From Microbacterium sp. SZ1 (GTDB lineage Bacteria > Actinomycetota > Actinomycetes > Actinomycetales > Microbacteriaceae): a stretch of 64,000 bases of DNA. Numbering within the stretch: position 1 is the first letter of the stretch; each line of letters starts with the position of its first letter. Below the pieces are notes generated by a model, which searched no databases, was not told the origin of the DNA, and saw nothing but the letters and a program-made list of their open reading frames with translations. Below, in pieces: positions 25,934 to 35,913 of the stretch. The stretch is taken from positions 310,001 to 374,000 of the forward strand of contig NZ_LPVV01000038.1 of the NCBI RefSeq assembly GCF_002362255.1. The letters are read 5' to 3'. A program made the translations under genes and the position numbers.

Positions 25934-27355
25934 TCAGATCACGATGTCGTTCATGCGCGACAGGAGGAGGGCCTCGGTCGCGACCGCGTGACGGAAAGTG
26001 TCGAGGTGCAGTGATTCGTTCGGGCTGTGGGCCCGGGAGTGCGGGTCCTCGACGCCGGTGACGAGGATCTGCGCCTCGGGGAACTCCCGCACGAGGTCGG
26101 CGATGAACGGGATCGACCCGCCGACGCCGAGGTCGATCGGCGCGACGCCGTAACCGTCGCGCATCGCGTCGCGGGTGAGCGCCACCGCCCATCCGCTCGT
26201 GTCGACGAGGAATCCGTTTCCGAGGTCGACGTCGGAGAACGTCAGCTCGGCGCCGAACGGCGCGTGAGCGCGCAGATGCGCTTCGAGCGCCGCGTACGCG
26301 TCCTCGCCGGACTGCCCGGGAGCGACGCGGGCGCTGATGACGACCGTGACCTCGGGCAGCAGCGTGTTCGAGGCCGCGGCCACGCTCGTGGCGTCGATGC
26401 CGATGACGGTGACGGACGGCTTGTTCCAGATCCGGCTGAGGATCGAACCGTCGCCGATCGGCGTCGTCCCGGGCAGGAGTCCGGCTTCGTCGCGCAGGGT
26501 CTCCTCGGTGTAGTCCGGGGTGGGGGCGTCGCGCTCGGTCATCCCCTCGACGGCGACCGAGCCGTCCTCGTTCCAGAGAGTCGAGAGCATCGAGATGGTG
26601 GCCATCATGGCGTCGGGCACCGCTCCCCCGAACATGCCGGAGTGCGAGGCGTGGTCGAGCGTGCGAACGCGGACGGTGAAACGCGCGTTGCCGCGCAGCG
26701 AGACCGTCAGCCCGGGGGTCACGGAGTCCCAGTTGCCGGAGTCGGCCACGACGATCGCGTCGGCACGTAGCGCATCCTTGTTGTCGGAGAGGAACTGCGC
26801 GAAGGATCGCGACCCGTACTCCTCCTCCCCCTCGATGAACAGCGCGATGCCGAGCTCGAGATCGTCACCGACGACTTCGGCCACGGCGCGGATCGACGCG
26901 ATGTGCGCCATGATCCCCGCCTTGTCGTCGGCGGCACCTCGACCGTAGAGGCGCCCGTCGCGCACGGTCGGCTCGAAGGGAGGGGTCTCCCACAGCGCGT
27001 CGTCTCCCGGCGGCTGCACGTCGTGATGGGCGTACAGGAGGATGGTGGGCTTGCCGCCCCGCGCAGCGCGGGTGGCGAGCACGGCCGGCTGACCGAGCTC
27101 GTCGGTGCCGGGGATCGCCGCACGGAGGACGCGCACCTCGTCGAAGATCCCCGTTCCCTCGGCGAGAGCGGCGACGGCCTCGGCGCTGCGCTCCAGTTGG
27201 ATCTGGTCGAAGGCCGGCCAGGCCATGCCCGGGATGCGCACGAGCGCGCCGAGGTCGCTCAGCGCGGCGGGAAGTCCGGTCGCCGCGGCTTCGAGGAGCG
27301 CCGGCTCGCGGTCGCTGGAGAGGTTCTGGTCGCCGGGGTGGGCAGGAGATGTCAT
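25934..27355 (-). CDS. M20-family dipeptidase/metallopeptidase
   Basis: A 473-residue cytoplasmic zinc peptidase. The metal ligands sit in LLYAHHDVQPPG, YGRGAADDKAGIMAHI, LFIEGEEEYGS and the late HSPNESL histidine. The residue order and the length fit dipeptidases of the CNDP/PepV-like branch. I chose the ATG at 27355, where TAAGAT lies seven bases upstream and no ribosome binding site is seen (leaderless); longer frame extensions would run through the divergent DUF3043 gene. Confidence 0.92.
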   Translation of the reverse strand: MTSPAHPGDQNLSSDREPALLEAAATGLPAALSDLGALVRIPGMAWPAFDQIQLERSAEAVAALAEGTGIFDEVRVLRAAIPGTDELGQPAVLATRAARGGKPTILLYAHHDVQPPGDDALWETPPFEPTVRDGRLYGRGAADDKAGIMAHIASIRAVAEVVGDDLELGIALFIEGEEEYGSRSFAQFLSDNKDALRADAIVVADSGNWDSVTPGLTVSLRGNARFTVRVRTLDHASHSGMFGGAVPDAMMATISMLSTLWNEDGSVAVEGMTERDAPTPDYTEETLRDEAGLLPGTTPIGDGSILSRIWNKPSVTVIGIDATSVAAASNTLLPEVTVVISARVAPGQSGEDAYAALEAHLRAHAPFGAELTFSDVDLGNGFLVDTSGWAVALTRDAMRDGYGVAPIDLGVGGSIPFIADLVREFPEAQILVTGVEDPHSRAHSPNESLHLDTFRHAVATEALLLSRMNDIVI

Positions 27356-27401
27356 GCGAGTAATCTTAAGGTGATCCATTTCACCCGAACCGAGGAACCT
27401 C

Positions 27402-27992
27402 GTGGCCATCTCCCCCGCATCCCCTCCGACGAACGACGACGCCGCCGCCGACAAGCCCGCCGCGGGCAAGGGACGTGCGACGCCGACCCGGGCGGAGCAG
27501 GAGGCCGCCCGCCGCCGCCCTCTGGTGGCGAACACCAAGGAGGCCAAGGCGGCCGCGCGCGCCGAGCTGAACGAGCGCCGCGCTCGCGCGCAGGCGGGTC
27601 TCGCTGCCGGCGACGAGAAGTACCTCCCCGCCCGCGACAAGGGACCGCAGCGACGCTGGGTGCGCGACTACGTGGATGCCGGCTGGCATCCCGCCGAGTT
27701 CGTCATGGGCGTCATGGTGCTCGTCATCCTCATCTCCCTCCTCCCGCCGAACCTCGCGATCGGCGGGTTCGCGATCGCCGGCTGGGCATACCTCGTGATG
27801 ATGGCGTACCTCGTCCTCGCGATCGGCGGCATGATCTTCCTGGCGATCCGGGTCAAGCGCAAGGTGTCCGCGAAGTTCGGGGCCGAGCGCATGGAGCGCG
27901 GTCTGGGCTGGTACGCAGCCATGCGGTCCCTGCAGATGCGGTTCATGCGTCTGCCGAAGGCTCAGGTCAAGCGCGGACAGTACCCCGCCTGA
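27402..27992 (+). CDS. DUF3043 membrane protein
   Basis: A 196-residue protein of the actinobacterial DUF3043 family, function unknown. A long charged cytoplasmic segment (Ala/Arg/Glu-rich, residues 1-90, probably coiled or disordered) leads to two membrane helices (VMGVMVLVILISLLPPNLAI and YLVMMAYLVLAIGGMIFLAI) and a basic tail. DKGPQRRWVRDYVDAGWHP before the first helix is the family's conserved block. The start is a GTG with AGGA six bases upstream. It diverges from the M20 peptidase. Confidence 0.9.
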   Translation: MAISPASPPTNDDAAADKPAAGKGRATPTRAEQEAARRRPLVANTKEAKAAARAELNERRARAQAGLAAGDEKYLPARDKGPQRRWVRDYVDAGWHPAEFVMGVMVLVILISLLPPNLAIGGFAIAGWAYLVMMAYLVLAIGGMIFLAIRVKRKVSAKFGAERMERGLGWYAAMRSLQMRFMRLPKAQVKRGQYPA

Positions 27993-28006
27993 CACTCTCC
28001 GACACC

Positions 28007-28039
28007 AAGAGGGCCCCGCCGATTCGGCGGGGCCCTCTT
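28007..28039. terminator. Bidirectional terminator between DUF3043 and pyrD
   Basis: A perfect 16-base inverted repeat (28007-28022 and 28024-28039) with AAGAGGG at one end and CCCTCTT at the other, so each direction ends in a short T-rich run. It serves convergent genes. Confidence 0.92.
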
Positions 28040-28071
28040 CGTTCGGTCGATGGAGCGGTGCGCCGGATTCG

Positions 28072-29103
28072 TCAGCGTCGCCGCAGCCGGAGCAGACCGC
28101 GGTTGATCTCGCGACCCCAGAAGGGCCCTCGGTAGAGGAACGCGGTATAGCCCTGGACGAGGGTCGCCCCGGCGTCGAGGCGCTCCTGAACGTCCTCCGG
28201 CGTCTCCACCCCTCCGACCGCGATGACGCAGAAATCCGTCGGGACGGCTGCGCGCACGAGGCGGAGCACCTGCAGCGACCGCTCCTTCAGCGGCGCGCCG
28301 GAAAGGCCACCCGCACCCGCCGCCTCGACAGTCGCCGCATCGCTGAGGAGATCGTCCCTGCTGATCGTCGTGTTGTGCGCGATGATCCCCGCGAGTCCCT
28401 CGGCGACGGCCAGCCTGGCGATCGCCGCGATCTCGTCGTCGGGCAGGTCGGGAGCGATCTTGACGAGCAGGGGTGTGGACCCTGACGCCTCCTTCACGGC
28501 GCGGAGCAGGGGGGCGAGCGTCTCGATGGCCTGCAACCCGCGAAGACCAGGGGTGTTCGGCGACGACACATTGACCGCGAGGTAGTCCGCGAGCGGCGCG
28601 AGACGCCTGGCTGACGCCACGTAGTCCTCGGTCGCGTTCTCGACATCGACGACGCGGCTCTTGCCGATGTTGACCCCGATCACGGTGTCCGGGGCTCCGC
28701 GGCGCAGACGCGCGAGGCGCCGCGCAGCGGCATCCGCTCCCCTGTTGTTGAAACCCATGCGGTTGATGACGGCCCGGTCCGCCACGAGACGGAAGAGGCG
28801 CGGCTTCGGATTGCCCTCCTGTGGGATGGCGGTCACCGTGCCGACCTCGACGTGGCCGAATCCCAGAGCCGCGAGTCCGCGCACGCCGACGGCGTTCTTG
28901 TCGAACCCCGCGGCGACGCCGAACGGCGACGGGAATCTGAGTCCGAGCGCGTCGACCCGGAGTGACGGGTCCGGCTTCGTGAGAGCGCGGGTGACGCCGG
29001 CGAACGGCGGCACTCCGAGCACGCGGATCACCGCCATGCCGGCGTGATGGGCGAACTCGGGGTCGAAGCGCGACAGGACGGCGCGGAAGAGCAGCGGATA
29101 CAT
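28072..29103 (-). CDS. pyrD: Quinone-dependent dihydroorotate dehydrogenase (class 2)
   Basis: Fourth step of pyrimidine synthesis, passing electrons from dihydroorotate to menaquinone at the membrane. The 343-residue protein has the N-terminal membrane-associating helices of class 2 enzymes (MYPLLFRAVLSRFDPEFAHH), AAGFDKNAVGV for FMN, the catalytic serine region VNVSSPNTPGLR, and LVKIAPDL. It is isolated from other pyr genes and lies ten bases beyond nrdR on the same strand, so it may be cotranscribed with nrdR. Confidence 0.97.
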   Translation of the reverse strand: MYPLLFRAVLSRFDPEFAHHAGMAVIRVLGVPPFAGVTRALTKPDPSLRVDALGLRFPSPFGVAAGFDKNAVGVRGLAALGFGHVEVGTVTAIPQEGNPKPRLFRLVADRAVINRMGFNNRGADAAARRLARLRRGAPDTVIGVNIGKSRVVDVENATEDYVASARRLAPLADYLAVNVSSPNTPGLRGLQAIETLAPLLRAVKEASGSTPLLVKIAPDLPDDEIAAIARLAVAEGLAGIIAHNTTISRDDLLSDAATVEAAGAGGLSGAPLKERSLQVLRLVRAAVPTDFCVIAVGGVETPEDVQERLDAGATLVQGYTAFLYRGPFWGREINRGLLRLRRR

Positions 29104-29113
29104 CCCTGCCAGG

Positions 29114-29584
29114 TTACCGGTCGACCGACTCCCTCTTCGCGTGGTCGGCACGGAGGTCGGTGATGGCGCTCTCGAAGTCGTCGAGAGAGTCGAAGGCCTG
29201 GTACACGCTGGCGAACCGCAGATAGGCGACCTCGTCGAGGTCCCGCAGCGGGCCGAGGATGGCGAGGCCGATCTCGTTGGTGTCCAACTGCGACACACCT
29301 GTCTGCCGGACGGCCTCCTCGACGCGCTGCGCGAGGATAGCCAGATCGGCCTCGGTGACGGGGCGACCCTGGCACGCCTTGCGGACACCCGAGATGACCT
29401 TCTCGCGGCTGAACGGCTCCATCACGCCGGAGCGCTTGATGACGTTGAGGCTCGCCGTCTCGGTCGTCGTGAAGCGACCCCCGCATTCGGGACACTGACG
29501 ACGACGACGGATGGAGAGTCCGTCGTCGCTGGTGCGCGAGTCGATCACGCGCGAGTCGGGGTGACGGCAGAAGGGGCAGTGCAT
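29114..29584 (-). CDS. nrdR: Transcriptional repressor NrdR
   Basis: An ATP/dATP-sensing repressor of ribonucleotide reductase genes. The 156-residue protein begins with a zinc ribbon (Cys3-Cys6 in CPFC, then CPECGG near residue 31), followed by the ATP-cone domain ([20 protein letters not shown]). Its -10 box TAGGAT lies seven bases before the ATG and starts inside the hisD stop codon, so transcription is probably independent and leaderless. No nrd genes are in the window. Confidence 0.97.
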   Translation of the reverse strand: MHCPFCRHPDSRVIDSRTSDDGLSIRRRRQCPECGGRFTTTETASLNVIKRSGVMEPFSREKVISGVRKACQGRPVTEADLAILAQRVEEAVRQTGVSQLDTNEIGLAILGPLRDLDEVAYLRFASVYQAFDSLDDFESAITDLRADHAKRESVDR

Positions 29585-29591
29585 CTGACCG

Positions 29592-29597
29592 ATCCTA
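29592..29597 (-). promoter_or_regulatory. nrdR -10 element overlapping the hisD stop codon
   Basis: On the minus strand TAGGAT at these bases precedes the nrdR ATG by seven bases. Its first three bases are the TAG stop of hisD. The hexamer and spacing match the other leaderless promoters in this window. Confidence 0.6.
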
Positions 29598-30899
29598 CGC
29601 GGTGAACCGCGCCTCGATCGCCTCACCGTGCGCGGGCAGCACCTCGGTGTTCGCGAGCGCGACGACGCCTTCACGCACGGCTGCGAGAGCCTCGCGATCG
29701 TAGGCGATGACCTGCTGCGGACGGAGGAACGTGTACGCCCCGAGCCCCGGTGCGTAGCGCGCTTGACCACCGGTCGGGAGCACGTGATTGCTGCCAGCCA
29801 TGTAGTCGCCCAGGCTCACGGGGGTCTGATCGCCGACGAATACGGCGCCCGCGTTGGTGAACGAGTCCGCCGCCGCCTCGGCATCCGCCAGGTGCAGCTC
29901 GAGGTGCTCGGGAGCGTACGCGTTGCTGAACGCGGTCGCCATCGCCCGGTCGTCGACGAGGACGATCGCTGATTGCGGACCGGACAGCGCTGCGGCGACC
30001 CTCGCCGCGTGGCGGGTCGCTGCCGCCTGCCGCTCGACCTCCTGCGCCACGGCCCCGGCGAGCTGCTCGGAGTCTGTGACGAGGACAGCCGAGGCCTGCT
30101 CGTCGTGCTCGGCCTGGCTCACGAGATCGGCGGCGATGAGGCGCACGTCGGCCTCGGCGTCTGCGACCACGAGGATCTCGGTGGCGCCCGCCTCCGAGTC
30201 GGTGCCGACGACTCCCGCGACCGCACGCTTCGCGGAGGCGACGTAGTTGTTCCCGGGGCCCGACACGACATCGACCGGGTCGAGCCCGATCCCGGCGACA
30301 CCGTGTGCGAAGGCGCCGATCGCCCCTGCGCCACCCATCGCGTATACCTCGGTCACGCCGAGGAGCCCTGCGGCCGCGAGGATCGTCGGGTGGATGCGAC
30401 CGCCCTGATCGTCCTGGGGCGGCGACGCGAGCGCGATCTGGGTGACGCCCGCCACCTGCGCGGGAACGACGTTCATGATGACGCTCGACGGGTAGACCGC
30501 CTTGCCTCCGGGGATGTAGACCCCTACCCGCTGCACGGGCTGCCACCGCTGGGTGATGGTCGCTCCCTGCCCGATGCGTGTAACCTGCGGCGCGGGGACC
30601 TGAGCCTCGGAGGCACCGCGGACTCGGCGGATCGCCTCCTCCAGGGCAGCCCGCACGTGGGGCTCGAGACCCGCCAATGCCTGCTCGATGTGCGATGCCG
30701 GCACTCGGAGGTCGTGTCCGGTAACGCGGTCAAATCGCTCTGCCTGCTCGCGCAGGGCCTCCTCGCCGCGCTCGCGGACGTCGTCGACGATTCGTGCGGC
30801 GGTGTCGAGTGCTTCGGCCCTCGCGAGAGCGGCCCGTGGCACGGCTGCGAGCATGTCGGCGGGCGAGAGCTCGCGCCCCCGCAGATCGATCGTGCGCAA
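29595..30899 (-). CDS. hisD: Histidinol dehydrogenase
   Basis: Catalyses the final two oxidations of histidine synthesis, histidinol to histidine with NAD, using zinc. The 434-residue protein shows [33 protein letters not shown] for [18 protein letters not shown] with the catalytic Glu-His pair, and [10 protein letters not shown] chose the TTG at 30899, with AAGGG six bases upstream, just past the stop of the preceding gene. No other his genes are here. TTG starts are rare in this window. Confidence 0.95.
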   Translation of the reverse strand: MRTIDLRGRELSPADMLAAVPRAALARAEALDTAARIVDDVRERGEEALREQAERFDRVTGHDLRVPASHIEQALAGLEPHVRAALEEAIRRVRGASEAQVPAPQVTRIGQGATITQRWQPVQRVGVYIPGGKAVYPSSVIMNVVPAQVAGVTQIALASPPQDDQGGRIHPTILAAAGLLGVTEVYAMGGAGAIGAFAHGVAGIGLDPVDVVSGPGNNYVASAKRAVAGVVGTDSEAGATEILVVADAEADVRLIAADLVSQAEHDEQASAVLVTDSEQLAGAVAQEVERQAAATRHAARVAAALSGPQSAIVLVDDRAMATAFSNAYAPEHLELHLADAEAAADSFTNAGAVFVGDQTPVSLGDYMAGSNHVLPTGGQARYAPGLGAYTFLRPQQVIAYDREALAAVREGVVALANTEVLPAHGEAIEARFTA

Positions 30900-30901
30900 G
30901 G

Positions 30902-32170
30902 TCAGCCCTTCGTGATGTCGGCGATGTCGTGCAGGTATCCGATTCGTCCGTCGTCGTGGCGCACGACATAGGCGCCGCCGCGGTCCTCGATCACGAGCGC
31001 CCACGCCGACGGCCCGATGCGGAAGATCGGCTCGCCCAGCTCGTCGTGAACGTCGCGCTCGGTGGGCGCGAGGACCCAGAACGGCTGCGGGGTCGGTGCC
31101 GGGGCCGGGTCACGCGGGTTCGTCGCGTCGAGGTCGGTCTCGTCGATCGCCGGGAACGCCTGTGTCTGCGGTGCCGCGTCGATGTGCTGGGCGCGGGCTC
31201 CGAGCATCGCCTCGATGCTGCCCGTGTCCGACACGACCTCGGGTTCGCGTTCCCACGAGCTGCGCGAATAGGACGGTGTGTAGGTCTCGTCGCTGGTCGC
31301 CTGCTCGGTGCCGGTTCCCCCGCCCGAAGCGTGAGACGACAGGGGGACCTGCTCGGCGACGTCGAGGCGCGCGACCTCGTCGGTCGCCTGCTCGCCGGAG
31401 AGCTCGGCGTCGAGCCCAATCGCAGGCACGGTGACCTGGGTGTTCGGCGCGATGTAGGGGGCGGGTGCGGGAGCGGGCACATATCCGACAGACGTCGCCG
31501 TCTCGTCTGCGACGGTGGCGGGCGTCTCGGCAACCGACGGCTCGGGCCGCTCGGGCCGCGGACGCGCGATGACGGGACGGACCGGATTCGCGTTGCGATG
31601 AGCGAGGGTCACCAGGCGGCCGTGGAAGTCCTCTTTGATCCCGGGGATCAGCGGGGCGAACACGGAGAGCGCGACGAGCGCCAGGGCGACGACCAGTTGC
31701 ACCCACGGCACCCAGACGATGACATCGATGCCGCTGCCGATGACCCCTGCAAGGTACTCCCAGAGCAGCGCGGCCCACCAGACGGCGGTGACGGAGAAGG
31801 CCACGGAGGCGAACTGGTCGATCCCGAGCGACCCGACGCGACGGATGCCGTCGGGCGACAGACGTCGGAGCACGAGGAGGAAGACCGCGACGGTCGGGAC
31901 GCCGATGGGCAGGATCCACGAGATCCCCTGCGCCCAGAGCGCCGGGGACCAGCCGAGCGGGAAGAAGGAGAGGACGAATAGGACGAGCCAGGCGCCGACG
32001 ATGATCAGTTCGCGGAGAGTGAAGCCGAGGATGCCGTATTCGGGCGTGATCTCCTCGTCGTAGAGCACACCGTCGTCGTCGGAGAACTCCTCGTCGAGAG
32101 AGGAGACCGCGGGTGCCGAGGTCGAAGGTTCGGCGGGATCACTGTTCAGGAAGGGGGATTCCGTGCTCAT
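30902..32170 (-). CDS. Four-helix membrane protein with long linker and C-terminal domain, unknown function
   Basis: A 422-residue protein I do not recognise. An acidic N-terminus of about 40 residues leads to about four membrane helices (roughly residues 45-195), then a Pro/Ala/Thr-rich disordered linker of about 160 residues, and a conserved-looking C-terminal domain of about 60 residues (PFWVLAPTERDVHDELGEPI onward, ending GRIGYLHDIADITKG). The start ATG has AAAGGA seven bases upstream. It lies between dnaE and hisD and ends three bases before the hisD start, so coupling with hisD is likely. Confidence 0.75.
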   Translation of the reverse strand: MSTESPFLNSDPAEPSTSAPAVSSLDEEFSDDDGVLYDEEITPEYGILGFTLRELIIVGAWLVLFVLSFFPLGWSPALWAQGISWILPIGVPTVAVFLLVLRRLSPDGIRRVGSLGIDQFASVAFSVTAVWWAALLWEYLAGVIGSGIDVIVWVPWVQLVVALALVALSVFAPLIPGIKEDFHGRLVTLAHRNANPVRPVIARPRPERPEPSVAETPATVADETATSVGYVPAPAPAPYIAPNTQVTVPAIGLDAELSGEQATDEVARLDVAEQVPLSSHASGGGTGTEQATSDETYTPSYSRSSWEREPEVVSDTGSIEAMLGARAQHIDAAPQTQAFPAIDETDLDATNPRDPAPAPTPQPFWVLAPTERDVHDELGEPIFRIGPSAWALVIEDRGGAYVVRHDDGRIGYLHDIADITKG

Positions 32171-32281
32171 GGGTGGTCCTTTCGTCACGGTGCGGAGTTC
32201 GGACGCCTCGCACCCAACGGGTCATGATCCTACCCGGTGCCCCGGGGAGGAGTGCAGGAAGCGACGCTCGATGACGGCGCG

Positions 32282-35200
32282 TCAGCCCAGGCAGGTCGGT
32301 CCGAGGAGCGACTTGAGATCGCCGAAGAGATCGGCCGAGACCTTCACCGGCATAGGCACGTCGAACACCTTCGCCGTGCCTCCACGATGAACCCGCAGCA
32401 CAACCTCGGTGTCGCCGTTATGCCGCCGAAGCACGTCGGCGAGCTCCTGCATGACCCGCTCTGTCGCACGCTGCTCGGCGAGCACGAGCGACAGCGGCCC
32501 CGCGGCGTCGAACGATCCCACGTCGGGGGCGAACGCCGACTGGGCATGCAGATTCAGCCCGTCGTCGCGGCGCGACACCCGACCGCGGACCGCCAGGATG
32601 GAGTCTTGCTGCAGCGTGTGCTGGAACTCCGTGTAGGTCTTGCCCATGAACATGACCGTCACTTCGCCGTTGAAGTCCTCGATCGTGATCATGCCGTACG
32701 GATTTCCGCTGGCCTTCGCAACACGGTGCTGCACGCTCGTGACGAGCCCCGCCACCGTGACCTGATCTCCGTCCTGAAGATCCTCCGAGTTGTTGAGGTC
32801 GTGAATCGAGATGGAGGCGTGTTTGGCAAGCGGCACTTCGAGGCCGGCGAGCGGGTGATCGGACACGTACAGCCCGAGCATCTCCCGCTCGAAGGCGAGC
32901 TTGTCCTTCTTGATCCATTCGGGACGAGCGGGCACCTTCGCGGGCGCCGCCTCCTCCATGCCGTCGTACAGACTGTCGAAGTCGAAGCCTATGGCTCCCT
33001 GAGCCTCATTGCGTTTCCGGTCGACGGCCGCCTCGACGGCGTCTTCGTGTATCTCCATGAGCGCACGACGGGTGTCGCCCATCGAGTCGAACGCGCCGGC
33101 CTTAATGAGCGACTCGACCGTCCGCTTGTTCGAGACGTGCAGGGGGACCTTGTCGAGGAAGTGGTGGAAAGAGGTGAAGCGCTCGTCCTTGCGCGCCTGG
33201 ACGATGCCGTCGACCACGTTGCTGCCGACGTTGCGGACGGCTCCCAGTCCGAAGCGGATGTCGTCTCCGACGGCGGCGAAGAAGTTGATGGACTCGGAGA
33301 CGTCGGGCGGCAGGACCTTGATGCCCATGCGACGGCACTCGTTGAGATACAGCGCCATCTTGTCCTTGGAGTCGCCGACGCTGGTGAGAAGCGCGGCCAT
33401 GTACTCGGCGGGATAGTGCGCCTTGAGATAGGCCGTCCAGTACGACACGACGCCGTACGCGGCGGAGTGCGCTTTGTTGAAGGCGTAGTCGGAGAACGGG
33501 AGCAGGATCTCCCACAGGGCGTTCACGGCTCCGTCGGAGTACCCGTTGGTGTGCATGCCTGCCCGGAAGCCCTCGAACTGCTTGTCGAGCTCGGACTTCT
33601 TCTTCTTACCCATGGCTCTACGCAGGATGTCTGCCTGGCCGAGCGAGAATCCGGCCACGCGCTGGGCGATGGCCATGACCTGCTCCTGGTAGATGATGAG
33701 ACCGTAGGACTCCTCGAGGATGTCCGCCAGCGACTCGGTGAACTCCGGGTGGATCGGCGTGATCGGCTGCATCCCGTTCTTGCGGAGCGCGTAGTTCGTG
33801 TGCGAATTCGCCCCCATGGGCCCCGGTCGGTACAGCGCGATGAGGGCCGAGATGTCACCGAAATTGTCGGGCTTCATCAGTCGCATGAGAGAGCGCATCG
33901 GCCCGCCGTCGAGCTGGAAGACGCCGAGAGAGTCGCCTCGAGCGAGAAGGTCGTAGGCTCCGCGGTCGTCGAGCGCGAGGTGCTCGAGGTCAAGCTCCTC
34001 GCCGCGGTTCGTGCGGATGTTGTCGAGCGCGTCCGAGATGATCGTGAGGTTGCGGAGCCCCAGGAAGTCCATCTTGATCAGACCGAGCGACTCGCACGAC
34101 GGGTAGTCGAACTGCGTGACGATCTGGCCGTCCTGCTCTCGGCGCATGATGGGGATGATGTCGAGCAGCGGCTCGGACGACATGATCACGCCGGCCGCGT
34201 GCACGCCCCATTGGCGCTTAAGTCCCTCGAGTCCGAGCGCCCGGTCGAAGACTGTCTTCGCCTCGGGATCGGTCTCGATGAGCGCGCGGAACTCGCTCGC
34301 CTCCTTGTAGCGCGGGTGCGCGGAGTCGAACATGCCGCCGAGCTCCATGTCCTTGCCCATGACGGGGGGCGGCATGGCCTTGGTGAGGCGCTCCCCCATG
34401 CTGAACGGGAACCCGAGAACGCGCCCGGCGTCCTTGAGCGCCTGCTTGGACTTGATCGTGCCGTAGGTGACGATCTGCGCGACGCGCTCGGAGCCGTATT
34501 TCCGCGTCACATAGTCGATGACCTCGCCGCGGCGCCGGTCGTCGAAGTCGACGTCGAAGTCGGGCATGGAGACGCGATCGGGGTTGAGGAACCGCTCGAA
34601 GATGAGGCCGTGCTCGAGCGGGTCGAGGTCGGTGATCCGCATGGCGTAGGCGACCATCGAGCCCGCACCGGACCCGCGGCCCGGACCGACGCGGATGCCG
34701 TTGTCCTTTGCCCAGTTGATGAAGTCGGCGACGACGAGGAAGTACCCGGGGAACCCCATCTGCAGGATGATGCCGGTCTCGTACTCGGCTTGCTTGCGCA
34801 CCTTGTCGGGGATGCCATTCGGGTAGCGGTAGTGCAGGCCGGCCTCGACCTCCTTGATCAGCCAGCTGTCCTCCGTCTCGCCGTCCGGAACCGGGAACCG
34901 CGGCATGTAGTTCGCGGAGGTGTTGAACTCGACTTCGCAGCGCTCGGCGATGAGAAGGGTGTTGTCGCAGGCCTCGGGGTGGTCGCGGAAGAGCTGCCGC
35001 ATCTCGGCGGCGGTCTTGATGTAGTACCCGTCGCCGTCGAACTTGAAGCGGTTCGGATCGTCGAGAGTCGAGCCGGACTGCACGCAGAGCAGCGCCTCGT
35101 GCGCATCTGCCTCGTGCTGGTTCGTGTAGTGGGAGTCGTTCGTTCCGACCAGCGGGATGCCCAGATCCTTCGCGAGCCGGATCAGGTCGGTCATGACACG

Positions 35201-35800
35201 TCGCTCGATCGAGAGCCCGTGGTCCATGATCTCGGCGAAGTAGTTCTCCTTGCCGAACAGGTCCTGGAACTCTGCCGCCGCCGCGCGCGCCGCGTCGTAC
35301 TGCCCGAGCCGGAGGCGGGTCTGGATCTCTCCCGACGGGCATCCCGTGGTGGCGATCAGTCCCTTGCCGTAGGTCTGGAGCAGCTCGCGGTCCATGCGGG
35401 GTTTGAAGTAGTACCCCTCCATGCTCGACAGCGAGCTGAGGCGGAAGAGGTTGTGCATGCCCTGCGTGCTCTCGCTCCACATGGTCATGTGGGTGTACGC
35501 CCCGGAGCCCGAGACGTCGTCGCTCTTCTGATCGGGCGACCCCCACTGCACGCGCGACTTGTCGCTGCGGTGCGTGCCGGGGGTGACGTAGGCCTCGAGA
35601 CCCACGATCGGTTTGATGCCCGCGGCGTTGGCCGCCTTGTAGAACTCGAACGCCGCGAACGTGTTGCCATGGTCGGTGACGGCGATCGCCGGCATCCCGT
35701 AGTCGGCTGCCGCCTGGGTCATCGATGCGATCTTCGCCGCGCCGTCCAGCATCGAGTACTCGCTGTGCACATGGAGGTGGACGAAGGAGTCGGATGCCAT
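32282..35800 (-). CDS. dnaE: DNA polymerase III alpha subunit
   Basis: The main replicative polymerase. The 1172-residue protein begins with a PHP domain (FVHLHVHSEYSMLDGAAKI), followed by the family C palm with GPGRGSGAGSMVAYAM and the catalytic aspartates in PDFDVDFDDRRR, fingers, a helix-hairpin-helix region and a C-terminal OB fold. Actinobacterial DnaE1 keeps an active PHP exonuclease; the His-x-His here fits this. No intein is present. The ATG lies six bases after TAGACT, so translation is probably leaderless. Confidence 0.98.
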   Translation of the reverse strand: MASDSFVHLHVHSEYSMLDGAAKIASMTQAAADYGMPAIAVTDHGNTFAAFEFYKAANAAGIKPIVGLEAYVTPGTHRSDKSRVQWGSPDQKSDDVSGSGAYTHMTMWSESTQGMHNLFRLSSLSSMEGYYFKPRMDRELLQTYGKGLIATTGCPSGEIQTRLRLGQYDAARAAAAEFQDLFGKENYFAEIMDHGLSIERRVMTDLIRLAKDLGIPLVGTNDSHYTNQHEADAHEALLCVQSGSTLDDPNRFKFDGDGYYIKTAAEMRQLFRDHPEACDNTLLIAERCEVEFNTSANYMPRFPVPDGETEDSWLIKEVEAGLHYRYPNGIPDKVRKQAEYETGIILQMGFPGYFLVVADFINWAKDNGIRVGPGRGSGAGSMVAYAMRITDLDPLEHGLIFERFLNPDRVSMPDFDVDFDDRRRGEVIDYVTRKYGSERVAQIVTYGTIKSKQALKDAGRVLGFPFSMGERLTKAMPPPVMGKDMELGGMFDSAHPRYKEASEFRALIETDPEAKTVFDRALGLEGLKRQWGVHAAGVIMSSEPLLDIIPIMRREQDGQIVTQFDYPSCESLGLIKMDFLGLRNLTIISDALDNIRTNRGEELDLEHLALDDRGAYDLLARGDSLGVFQLDGGPMRSLMRLMKPDNFGDISALIALYRPGPMGANSHTNYALRKNGMQPITPIHPEFTESLADILEESYGLIIYQEQVMAIAQRVAGFSLGQADILRRAMGKKKKSELDKQFEGFRAGMHTNGYSDGAVNALWEILLPFSDYAFNKAHSAAYGVVSYWTAYLKAHYPAEYMAALLTSVGDSKDKMALYLNECRRMGIKVLPPDVSESINFFAAVGDDIRFGLGAVRNVGSNVVDGIVQARKDERFTSFHHFLDKVPLHVSNKRTVESLIKAGAFDSMGDTRRALMEIHEDAVEAAVDRKRNEAQGAIGFDFDSLYDGMEEAAPAKVPARPEWIKKDKLAFEREMLGLYVSDHPLAGLEVPLAKHASISIHDLNNSEDLQDGDQVTVAGLVTSVQHRVAKASGNPYGMITIEDFNGEVTVMFMGKTYTEFQHTLQQDSILAVRGRVSRRDDGLNLHAQSAFAPDVGSFDAAGPLSLVLAEQRATERVMQELADVLRRHNGDTEVVLRVHRGGTAKVFDVPMPVKVSADLFGDLKSLLGPTCLG

Positions 35801-35913
35801 GCTTCGAGTCTACTTTCGGCGTCCGACATCGAGGACGCATCCAGGCCCGTGCATCCAGTCGGATACCGGAGACCGACGCGGGCCACGGCAGCCCACGTCG
35901 GAGCGCACGGCCG

